This document shows, piece by piece, positions 14,925 to 19,759 of a stretch of 23,158 nt of DNA. The notes under the pieces are model-generated. The model made no database searches and was not told the origin of the DNA. It worked only from the letters and a program-made list of their open reading frames with translations. Position numbers and translations under genes: made by a program. Source of the stretch: CAYSSM01 sp964433905 (GTDB lineage: Bacteria > Patescibacteriota > UBA1384 > UBA12157 > JAENIV01); the NCBI GenBank assembly GCA_964433905.1, contig CAYSSM010000009.1:1-23158 (forward strand). The letters run 5' to 3'. Position 1 is the stretch's first letter. Every line of letters begins with the position of its first letter.

Positions 14925-15300
14925 GGCGCAATTCCTCGATTTTTTTTCTAAGAAAAGCTACGCTGTGATATTCTTGCTCGATTACTTCAGCTTCTTCCAA
15001 TATTCTAATTTGATCCTGAATTTGCGCCATTGTCTCTTGCTTTCTTTCATTAAAATTCGATTCATTACGCTCCCGATGTAAGTGTAACCCAAAAAAACCA
15101 TTATCGTGATGCTCGTTTGGCGGTTGAACTTCGCCAATTGATCTTAATTCGGTTTTAAGCTGGGTCACATGTAAACCCTGGTTTTGTAAAATTAACGCTT
15201 GCTCTAAAATAGCAATTTTTCTTTCTAAATCACCAATTTCCGCGCTCGAAGCATTAGGGGTTTCTATATTTTCACTTGGATTAGAATTTTCTATAGTCAT
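14914..15300 (-). CDS. Coiled-coil protein of unknown function
   Basis: 128 aa from the ATG at 15300. The frame is open further upstream, but that part lies over the end of ftsK and reads as its shadow, and the ATG is placed as TAG-A-ATG directly after the ftsK stop. Residues about 20-50 (IGDLERKIAILEQALILQ) and 85-125 (MAQIQDQIRILEEAEVIEQE, FLRKKIEELR) have heptad-like Leu/Ile spacing, so two coiled-coil segments flank a His/Asn-rich middle. No recognised domain, signal peptide or membrane segment. Its 11-nt overlap with the sensorless kinase gene suggests that the two proteins work together, perhaps as input or scaffold; this is inference. Confidence 0.65.
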   Translation of the reverse strand: MTIENSNPSENIETPNASSAEIGDLERKIAILEQALILQNQGLHVTQLKTELRSIGEVQPPNEHHDNGFFGLHLHRERNESNFNERKQETMAQIQDQIRILEEAEVIEQEYHSVAFLRKKIEELRHGH

Positions 15301-15301
15301 T

Positions 15302-16927
15302 CTATTGATAATTTTCCGGTGGCGGTTGGCCAGGATATTGACCGCCTTGATTTTCATTGCTCTGATAAGGAGGCTTTGGCGGCGGATAAGACGGCCGATT
15401 TGGCTCAAACGGCCGCGGAAAACGAGTGTGTGAATTTGTCCCGACATTCATTGGCGTTGTTGCTTGCGCCCTTTCATGGTCAAAAGACATCGGATCCATC
15501 ATCACATCGCGCGGTTTAGCTCCATCCGGAGGGCCAATAATGCCTTCTTGCTCAAGCATATCCAATAATCTGGCCGCCCGCGCGTAGCCGACTCTTAAAC
15601 GCCGCTGTAAAAGCGAGGCCGAAGCCTTGCCGGCCATTACCACCGTTTCTTTAGCATCGCTATAAAGTTCATCTTCAGCCATCAGTTCTCCCGACACGCC
15701 TCTTTCCGAACCGGTTCTATAGTTTAAAATGGCTTCGTCGTAATTTGCCGGCCCGGCATTTTTTAAAAATTCGGTAATTTTAGTAACTTCTTTGTCAGTT
15801 ACCAAAACGCCTTGAACTCTTTTCGGCTTGCCTAAATCATTTCCAATATAAAGCATATCGCCGTTGCCAAGCAAGCGTTCCGCCCCCGCCAAGTCCAAAA
15901 TCGTTCGTGAATCAATTTGGGATGCCACCGCAAAAGCAATTCTATTGGTAATATTAGCCTTGATAAGACCGGTAATAACATCAACTGACGGCCGCTGGGT
16001 GGCAACAACTAGATGAATACCGGTTGCCCGCGCCATCTGCGCTAGTCTTACAATGGCACCCTCAACTTCATTGGCGGCTTGCGCCATCAAATCAGCCAAC
16101 TCGTCAATAATAACCACGATATAAGGCAATTTGCCATTGGGCGGATTGGCGTTATAGGCCTCAATATTACGCCGGCTGGTTTCTTGAAAAAGCCGGAAGC
16201 GGCGGTCCATTTCCGAAACCGTCCATTTTAAAGCCGAGATGGTTTTATCAACATCAAAAACCACCGGCGACAAAAGATGAGGAATGCCGTTGTAATGAGT
16301 GAATTCGACTCTTTTAGGATCAACTAAGATAAGCCTTAAATCTGCCGGCGAATTTTGATAAAGCAAAGATAAAATTATTGAGTTGATACAAACAGATTTA
16401 CCCGAACCGGTAGCTCCGGCAATCAAAAGATGGGGCATATTTTTAAGATCGACGACATAAGGAAGACCGGCGACATCCCTGCCTAACGGCAGAGACAGGT
16501 TGGATTTGGTGTTTTTGAACTCATCGGTATCTAAAACTTCCCGCAAAGTAACAATCGCCCCAACTTTGTTGGGAATTTCAATCCCCACCGCCGCTTTGCC
16601 GGGAATTGGCGCTTCAAGACGAATCGGATGAGCCGCCAGCGCCAAGGCCAAATCATTAGTACGGGCAGTAATTTGATTGAGTTTAACCCCGTCGGCCGGC
16701 TTAAGAGTGTATTGGGTAACCGTCGGACCGATATTGACATCGCCCATGCCGACATCCATGCCAAAATCTTTAAGAGTTTTTTGAATAGTTTCAACATTCT
16801 TAGTGATATTGCCGGAAGTAGCTTTGGTGGTGCTTTCGTCTAATAAATCTATCGGCGGATATTCCCAAGCATGATCATCGGCTCTTGATGTGGTTTGCGA
16901 CATCTGCGGATAGCCCTTTCGGCCCAA
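15302..16927 (-). CDS. ftsK: FtsK/SpoIIIE DNA translocase motor (3' part of frameshifted ftsK)
   Basis: 541 aa from an in-frame TTG, though the frame is open upstream to about 16970 where it abuts the membrane part. Alpha domain about 45-140, then RecA-like beta motor with Walker A GATGSGKS (171-178) and Walker B IVVIIDELADLM (270-281), LVVATQRPSVDVITG and NITNRIAFAVASQIDSRTILD, all typical of FtsK. A winged-helix gamma domain (about 420-475; ASASLLQRRLRVGYARAARL) would read KOPS-like polarity sequences. An unusual proline-rich tail of about 60 residues follows. FtsK pumps DNA through the closing septum and activates dimer resolution. The conserved LSLPLGRDVAG segment overlaps the short repeat at 16477-16499. 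Whether translation really starts at the TTG or by reading through is unresolved. Confidence 0.92.
   Translation of the reverse strand: MGRKGYPQMSQTTSRADDHAWEYPPIDLLDESTTKATSGNITKNVETIQKTLKDFGMDVGMGDVNIGPTVTQYTLKPADGVKLNQITARTNDLALALAAHPIRLEAPIPGKAAVGIEIPNKVGAIVTLREVLDTDEFKNTKSNLSLPLGRDVAGLPYVVDLKNMPHLLIAGATGSGKSVCINSIILSLLYQNSPADLRLILVDPKRVEFTHYNGIPHLLSPVVFDVDKTISALKWTVSEMDRRFRLFQETSRRNIEAYNANPPNGKLPYIVVIIDELADLMAQAANEVEGAIVRLAQMARATGIHLVVATQRPSVDVITGLIKANITNRIAFAVASQIDSRTILDLAGAERLLGNGDMLYIGNDLGKPKRVQGVLVTDKEVTKITEFLKNAGPANYDEAILNYRTGSERGVSGELMAEDELYSDAKETVVMAGKASASLLQRRLRVGYARAARLLDMLEQEGIIGPPDGAKPRDVMMDPMSFDHERAQATTPMNVGTNSHTRFPRPFEPNRPSYPPPKPPYQSNENQGGQYPGQPPPENYQ
16477..16499. repeat. 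Second copy of GC-rich short repeat, inside ftsK
   Basis: CCCTGCCTAACGGCAGAGAC followed by AGG; compare 14543-14565. Here the encoded residues (LSLPLGRD) belong to a motif conserved in FtsK, so the similarity might be coincidental. Confidence 0.35.
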
Positions 16928-16973
16928 AGTGGCAAAAACCGAAGCTTTCGGCTCATTAATTTTTACGCCGGCG

Positions 16974-17468
16974 TCAACCGCCCCCGTATTTCTGCCAAAG
17001 AGCTTTAATCGAAGTGTTAAACGCTACCAATAAAGAGACGATTGCCAAAGCAAAGATCAAGATTAAAGACGCATATGTTCCCAAAAAGCCCTGAAAGAGA
17101 CTTCTAATGCCGGAACCGATGCCTCCGCCCAGAGGATAAATTAACGCCGGTAAAAAAATCAAAGAAAAAAAGGTGCCGATAACCGAGACCGGTTTAAGCT
17201 GAAAACGCGACTGCCAAATTAATGCCACGCCGTAACCCAAAAAGATAAAGGGAATGAGGTAGCCAAGAATGCCCCACCAGTCTACAGCCAGTCTGATGAA
17301 AAATCGGCCAAAAGAACCTGCAAAATTAAACATGCCTAAAAAGATGATTAGGCCGATAATTATCAAAATCACCGCCGCGATTTCACGGGCAGTGTCAGGA
17401 TTCATCGTCCAATCTAATCCTTCCCATATCGAAAGTTTTTGGCCCTTCCTCCGATACTTTCTAGCCAT
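16974..17468 (-). CDS. ftsK: FtsK N-terminal membrane domain (5' part of frameshifted ftsK)
   Basis: 164 aa with about four membrane helices (roughly 28-48, 65-90, 95-120, 130-152), the normal FtsK membrane anchor, ending ALWQKYGGG then TGA. Downstream in the +1 frame the sequence continues without a stop (VDAGVKINEPKASVFATLG) into the motor domain. Removing one G from the GGGGG run at about 16981-16985 would join both into a 721-aa protein, a standard FtsK size in this group. So this is one gene with either a sequencing/assembly error, a true frameshift mutation, or programmed frameshifting. ATG at 17468 with GAGGG upstream and an extended -10 promoter at 17497-17502. Confidence 0.85.
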   Translation of the reverse strand: MARKYRRKGQKLSIWEGLDWTMNPDTAREIAAVILIIIGLIIFLGMFNFAGSFGRFFIRLAVDWWGILGYLIPFIFLGYGVALIWQSRFQLKPVSVIGTFFSLIFLPALIYPLGGGIGSGIRSLFQGFLGTYASLILIFALAIVSLLVAFNTSIKALWQKYGGG

Positions 17469-17496
17469 ATTCCCTCACTTTTGTCATATTAGCTAC

Positions 17497-17505
17497 ATTA
17501 TACCA
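17497..17505 (-). promoter_or_regulatory. Extended -10 promoter for ftsK
   Basis: Minus-strand TGG-TATAAT: a consensus TATAAT at 17497-17502 preceded by an extended TGn, 28 bp upstream of the ftsK ATG. No good -35 at 17 bp, where the terminator of the small upstream gene lies. Extended -10 promoters do not need one. Confidence 0.6.
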
Positions 17506-17516
17506 CTTTTATTACG

Positions 17517-17544
17517 AAAAAACCGCCGTTTTCTTAGGCGGTTT
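17517..17544 (-). terminator. Rho-independent terminator of the 45-aa gene
   Basis: On the minus strand AAACCGCC (17544-17537), a 9-nt loop, GGCGGTTT (17527-17520), then a T run of six (17522-17517). The left arm overlaps the last codons and stop of the small gene. Confidence 0.8.
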
Positions 17545-17671
17545 CTTCTTCTAAAGTATCGCGATGAAATTCTGTTAATTTGCCTGTTTCCGGGTCAAAC
17601 TGAACATCGATTTGCTCCGGTTCCTTACCTGTATCGATTTCACGGCTGATTTCTTGAATTGTTTCTGTCAT
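17534..17671 (-). CDS. 45-aa acidic small protein
   Basis: 45 aa, begins MTETIQEISREID and ends LEEETA; strongly acidic, no cysteine, no membrane segment, no recognised family. The middle reads QFDPETGKLTEFHRD, a 'DPxTGxL' turn often found in repeats and small beta-hairpin proteins. Evidence that it is real: AAGGAG at 17677-17682 lies 5 nt before the ATG, a near-consensus promoter stands at 17740-17768, and a terminator sits exactly at the stop codon. It therefore forms its own short transcript upstream of ftsK. A leader hairpin (17688-17709) just before the ribosome-binding site may affect translation. Function unknown. Confidence 0.7.
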   Translation of the reverse strand: MTETIQEISREIDTGKEPEQIDVQFDPETGKLTEFHRDTLEEETA

Positions 17672-17687
17672 GTCCTCTCCTTTACCC

Positions 17688-17709
17688 TTTCGGCTCCTTA
17701 AAGCCGAAA
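17688..17709 (-). promoter_or_regulatory. 5' leader hairpin before the small gene
   Basis: TTTCGGCT (17688-17695) and AGCCGAAA (17702-17709) form an 8-bp stem with a 6-nt loop, ending 5 bp upstream of the AAGGAG. It could protect the mRNA or tune access to the ribosome-binding site. In the loop region the minus strand also reads AAGGAG, so the hairpin may present a decoy site. Confidence 0.5.
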
Positions 17710-17739
17710 ATTTTTGTTTTTATTTTTCTAGATTAAACT

Positions 17740-17768
17740 ATTGTATCATAAAAATTGCCCTTTGTCAA
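17740..17768 (-). promoter_or_regulatory. Promoter of the 45-aa gene
   Basis: Minus strand TTGACA (17763-17768), 17-bp spacer, TACAAT (17740-17745) with an extended TGa just before it. Expected transcript start near 17733, giving a leader of about 60 nt. Confidence 0.75.
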
Positions 17769-17893
17769 TTGCAGAGATTGTAAAATTTTTTTTAATCAAA
17801 TTCAAAGGATGTTCTTGAGCGAAATGCCGGTCTCAATGGTGCTTCGTTTGACAAGGTTTTTTGCCGAAGTCAAACAGAAAATATCTATCCGAT

Positions 17894-17992
17894 GTCATTC
17901 TGAGGCTTCAGCTGCCTTTAGGCATGCAGAATCTCTTGGTTTATCCGAGATTGTCGCATTCGCGACAGATTCTTCACTCTGTTCAGAATGAC
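17894..17992. repeat. Nested palindromic element, intergenic copy
   Basis: 99 bp. Outer arms GTCATTCTGA (17894-17903) and TCAGAATGAC (17983-17992) are perfectly complementary; inner arms AGAATCT (17928-17934) and AGATTCT (17967-17973) also. Inside lie a hairpin with loop TTTAT (GG-TTTAT-CC, 17938-17946) and a perfect GTCGC-ATTC-GCGAC hairpin (17953-17966). The outer arms, the GTTTATC loop and the CGCATTC loop are shared with 11977-12065. Reading frames over it are by-products. Confidence 0.8.
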
Positions 17993-18035
17993 CATAAAAA
18001 ATCAACCTATTTAGACAATATTAATCTAAATAAAC

Positions 18036-18060
18036 TACCTCGCAGCAAGCTGACGAGGTA
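18036..18060. repeat. GCAAGC-core hairpin, copy A
   Basis: TACCTCG-CAGC-AA-GCTG-A-CGAGGTA: stem of 11 bp with one bulged A. Preceded by AAATAAACTAC (18028-18038), the same 11 nt that precede copy B at 18457-18467, and followed by GTATTCAACCTC, similar to the flank of copy C. Confidence 0.7.
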
Positions 18061-18082
18061 TTCAACCTCTAAAAATAATAAC

Positions 18083-18148
18083 AAAAAAGCGCGAAACATA
18101 ATCGGCCCAATATTACTTTAAATTAATGACCGTTTGTCGCGCTTTTTT
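18083..18148 (-). terminator. Rho-independent terminator of the candidate ncRNA
   Basis: On the minus strand AAAAAAGCGCGA (18148-18137) pairs with TCGCGC (18094-18089) and ends in a run of six T (18088-18083). The roughly 42-nt loop is long and AT-rich. On the plus strand the same hairpin also ends in seven T, so it may be bidirectional. Confidence 0.65.
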
Positions 18149-18379
18149 TGTTAATCCCTACTAGGGATAAATGGCAAAGAGATCATTCCTACAATCACCA
18201 TACGGAGACCGTAAGAAATTTTGCCCCGTCCTTGCCAAAATTAAAGGTACAATCCATAACCGAATATTACTGTTTCCCACAATACAGATTTTTCAAAAAT
18301 TAAAAAACGGCAAGGAGAAAACGTCGCTTGCGCTTTCCTCTTACCGCTTTCCCCTCCTTGTTAAAGTTCACTTATTTCA
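18083..18379 (-). ncRNA. Candidate structured non-coding RNA, about 297 nt
   Basis: No coding potential is convincing here. On the minus strand a good promoter (18386-18414) predicts a start near 18379 and a terminator ends near 18083. Between them are hairpins: CAAGGAG/CTCCTTG (18354-18360 with 18311-18317) enclosing a GC-GCAA-GC tetraloop region; GGCAAA/TTTGCC (18220-18225 with 18173-18178) enclosing TACGG-TCT-CCGTA (18201-18213); and a perfect ATCCCTA-C-TAGGGAT (18154-18168). I compared it by eye with RNase P RNA, SRP RNA, tmRNA and 6S RNA and found no defining motif, so I do not name it. Confidence 0.5.
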
Positions 18380-18385
18380 ATTATT

Positions 18386-18414
18386 ATCATATCACGACAT
18401 ATTTTATTTGTCAA
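18386..18414 (-). promoter_or_regulatory. Promoter of the candidate ncRNA
   Basis: Minus strand TTGACA (18409-18414), 17-bp spacer, TATGAT (18386-18391). The -35 lies in one arm of a 10-bp perfect inverted repeat, ATTTGTCAAG (18406-18415) and CTTGACAAAT (18437-18446), which could be an operator or a second, plus-facing -35. Confidence 0.65.
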
Positions 18415-18464
18415 GCATCAAACCTTGTGACAATCACTTGACAAATGAAAATAATAAAATAAAC

Positions 18465-18488
18465 TACTCTGCGGCAAGCCGCAGAGTA
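18465..18488. repeat. GCAAGC-core hairpin, copy B
   Basis: TACTCTGCGGC-AA-GCCGCAGAGTA: a perfect 11-bp stem. Same core, loop and 5' flank as copy A, but with compensatory base changes in the stem, so it is pairing rather than sequence that is kept. Confidence 0.75.
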
Positions 18489-18524
18489 TCCTGCGAGCAA
18501 GTTTGTATTTAAATAGGCTTTCAT

Positions 18525-18544
18525 CCCTGTGGCAAGCCACAGGG
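18525..18544. repeat. GCAAGC-core hairpin, copy C
   Basis: CCCTGTGGC-AA-GCCACAGGG: perfect 9-bp stem; an outer AGGCT (18515-18519) / AGCCT (18550-18554) pair extends it. The flank after it, TTTTCAGCCTCT, resembles TATTCAACCTCT after copy A. Confidence 0.75.
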
Positions 18545-18634
18545 TTTTCAGCCTCTTAATTATAAAATGTCGATTTAAACCTGAAAAAATGCTCTATTGT
18601 CTCCATTCGCGCTTTTTTGTTATTTGTTCGAACC

Positions 18635-18661
18635 TTGACTTTCCGAGTAATATATTATAGC
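18635..18661 (+). promoter_or_regulatory. Possible promoter of the 132-aa gene
   Basis: TTGACT at 18635-18640 and TATAGC at 18656-18661, only 15 bp apart; TATTAT at 18653 is closer still. AT-rich and in the right place (35 bp before the ATG) but not a clean match. Confidence 0.3.
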
Positions 18662-18695
18662 ATTGAAAGACACCATTCCATCGAAGGAGTATCTC

Positions 18696-19094
18696 ATGGA
18701 AAACGCGAGATTGCTAGCGATCATCAAGAATTGGCCAGAAAGATATGCGGTCACTCATGTAATATTTGATGGTCCAAGATCAGACGGCACCTTCATATGT
18801 GAGATTTATCCGCTAGCAGTAAACGGCGGGCTCTGCTATAGGGATCAACTATCTGCCACATTTACTCGGCTATGTAATATGCAACACTGGGTAAATCAAA
18901 CGAGCTGTAAATTCGAAAATTACCTCAACCTTGTCAACGGCATATTAAAGGGACCGAAGTCAGGAAAAACTTCCAGCTTTTACATGCAGTTGGTTCTTGA
19001 TGACATAGCCCGTCTTCTCGAAGTCGATCCTCGAAAAGACATCATTCCTCCCGAACCTATTCGTCGAAGAACTATCATTAATCACGCCCGTTAG
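18696..19094 (+). CDS. Unrecognised 132-aa protein, plus strand
   Basis: 132 aa from the ATG at 18696, chosen over an upstream TTG (18663) because GAAGGAG stands 6-7 nt before it. No family recognised. Mixed alpha/beta: an N-terminal helix (MENARLLAIIKNWPERY), strands THVIFDGP and GTFICEIYPLAV, and a C-terminal helix YMQLVLDDIARLLEVDP followed by a basic tail. Four cysteines are scattered, without a metal-site spacing. It is one of the few plus-strand genes, its codon use looks less AT-rich than its neighbours, and it lies beside the repeat-rich stretch, so horizontal acquisition is possible. It has its own terminator at the stop codon. Confidence 0.65.
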   Translation: MENARLLAIIKNWPERYAVTHVIFDGPRSDGTFICEIYPLAVNGGLCYRDQLSATFTRLCNMQHWVNQTSCKFENYLNLVNGILKGPKSGKTSSFYMQLVLDDIARLLEVDPRKDIIPPEPIRRRTIINHAR

Positions 19095-19118
19095 ATTGAA
19101 TAAATTTAGCGGGTTTTT
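19087..19118 (+). terminator. Rho-independent terminator of the 132-aa gene
   Basis: CCCGTTA (19087-19093) pairs with TAGCGGG (19107-19113, one G-T), loop 13 nt, then five T (19114-19118). The left arm contains the stop codon. Confidence 0.7.
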
Positions 19119-19124
19119 GTTGTT

Positions 19125-19658
19125 TTATTTGCCCCTCATACCTTTCTCACCCCTATCGCTCTGAATATATTGGCCGTTTTCTTGCCGCCTAAAACCCATT
19201 TTATCCAGATATGAATCGAAATCCTTTTCATTTTGGTTTTCTTTGAATTTAACTGAATAATACTTTTCTTTTAAAGGCAATGTCCCCTCCTTTTCCATTT
19301 TCCGATGCAAAGATAATTGGAGGCGATTTAGGAGATAGTCAAGTTCTCGGCATTTATTGGTAAAAAACTCGAAATCTTCTTTCGAAATTATTTTATCTTG
19401 ATAGAGATCTTTAATATCTTCTTTTATTTCTGCCAAAGAACCCAAAGAAAAACTTAAAAAATCATGATATTGACTAGTAGTTGAACGTTTCCACCCCTCA
19501 ACGATGTTTTGCTTGACCGATCTTGCCGAATCGTTGAGATGGACTTTCCTTCTTTGTTCCGAATACGGCAATTTAGCCGTCAATTTTACTACCTCGAGCC
19601 GCAACTCTTCGGCACGTTTATAGACCAAAAGTTCATTATAGCCTTCCGGTTTATGCAA
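19125..19658 (-). CDS. Four-helix-bundle protein of the 23S rRNA-intervening-sequence (IVP) family
   Basis: 177 aa from a TTG at 19658 with AAGGGGGG upstream. The core (about 8-120) has the family pattern: YNELLVYKRAEELRLEVVKL, RRKVHLNDSARSVKQNIVEG, HDFLSFSLGSLAEIKEDIKD and ELDYLLNRLQLSLHRKM. Family members form pentameric four-helix bundles; first seen inside 23S rRNA insertions, most are free-standing and of unknown function, and they are common in CPR genomes. About 55 extra residues follow the bundle, ending in SDRGEKGMRGK, which is encoded by a G-rich repeat-like stretch also seen beyond the gene's other end. It lies between RNase J and a plus-strand gene, convergent with the latter. Confidence 0.85.
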   Translation of the reverse strand: MHKPEGYNELLVYKRAEELRLEVVKLTAKLPYSEQRRKVHLNDSARSVKQNIVEGWKRSTTSQYHDFLSFSLGSLAEIKEDIKDLYQDKIISKEDFEFFTNKCRELDYLLNRLQLSLHRKMEKEGTLPLKEKYYSVKFKENQNEKDFDSYLDKMGFRRQENGQYIQSDRGEKGMRGK

Positions 19659-19745
19659 AATCCCCCCTTAATGGGTAAAATGGGTTGCAAGGGAAAAATG
19701 GGAAATTAGTCTTTTCTCCCATCACTTGCCCCATCTCACCCATAT
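19129..19745. repeat. Direct repeats flanking the IVP gene
   Basis: TTGCCCC...TCTCACCCCTAT at 19129-19156 and TTGCCCC.TCTCACCCATAT at 19726-19745 are direct copies bracketing the gene. Next to the right copy, GGGAAAAATGGGAAA and TTTCTCCCAT form an imperfect inverted repeat (about 19681-19733). Confidence 0.45.
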
Positions 19746-19759
19746 CCCCCTTTTCGGCC

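Larger units (their letters stand above)
18077..18624. repeat. 548-bp segment bounded by 19-nt perfect inverted repeats
   Basis: AATAACAAAAAAGCGCGAA (18077-18095) is exactly complementary to TTCGCGCTTTTTTGTTATT (18606-18624). A near-copy of the right arm is at 18137-18152 and forms the ncRNA terminator with the left arm. The segment holds the ncRNA candidate and hairpins B and C; no transposase is encoded. Confidence 0.5.
17672..18695. other. Gene-poor, repeat-rich stretch
   Basis: About 1 kb without a convincing protein gene between the 45-aa gene and the 132-aa gene. It holds the small-gene promoter and leader, the 99-bp nested palindrome, hairpins A-C, the 19-nt inverted repeats and the ncRNA candidate. 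Open frames here (for example 18171-18512 plus) run across the hairpins and lack good ribosome-binding sites. Confidence 0.7.

Noticed and set aside
15301..15447. N-terminal 49-codon extension of the coiled-coil protein
   Set aside because: It lies over the ftsK 3' end in another frame; the ATG at 15300 directly after the ftsK stop is the better start.
16974..16990. TGA at the end of the ftsK membrane part read as glycine (code 25)
   Set aside because: Readthrough meets TAA a few codons later and does not enter the motor frame; other genes here use TGA as stop.
17755..18121. Two overlapping open frames of 78 and 86 codons
   Set aside because: They cross the 99-bp nested palindrome in two frames; such frames are common by-products of these repeats.
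18083..18379. GGTAAGAG and GAGGAAAG in the ncRNA candidate suggest RNase P RNA
   Set aside because: The order and the other conserved RNase P blocks (for example the ACAGAA..GGCUUA end) are absent.
18171..18512. 113-codon open frame on the plus strand
   Set aside because: No ribosome-binding site, runs across hairpin B and antisense to the ncRNA candidate, low-complexity composition not protein-like.
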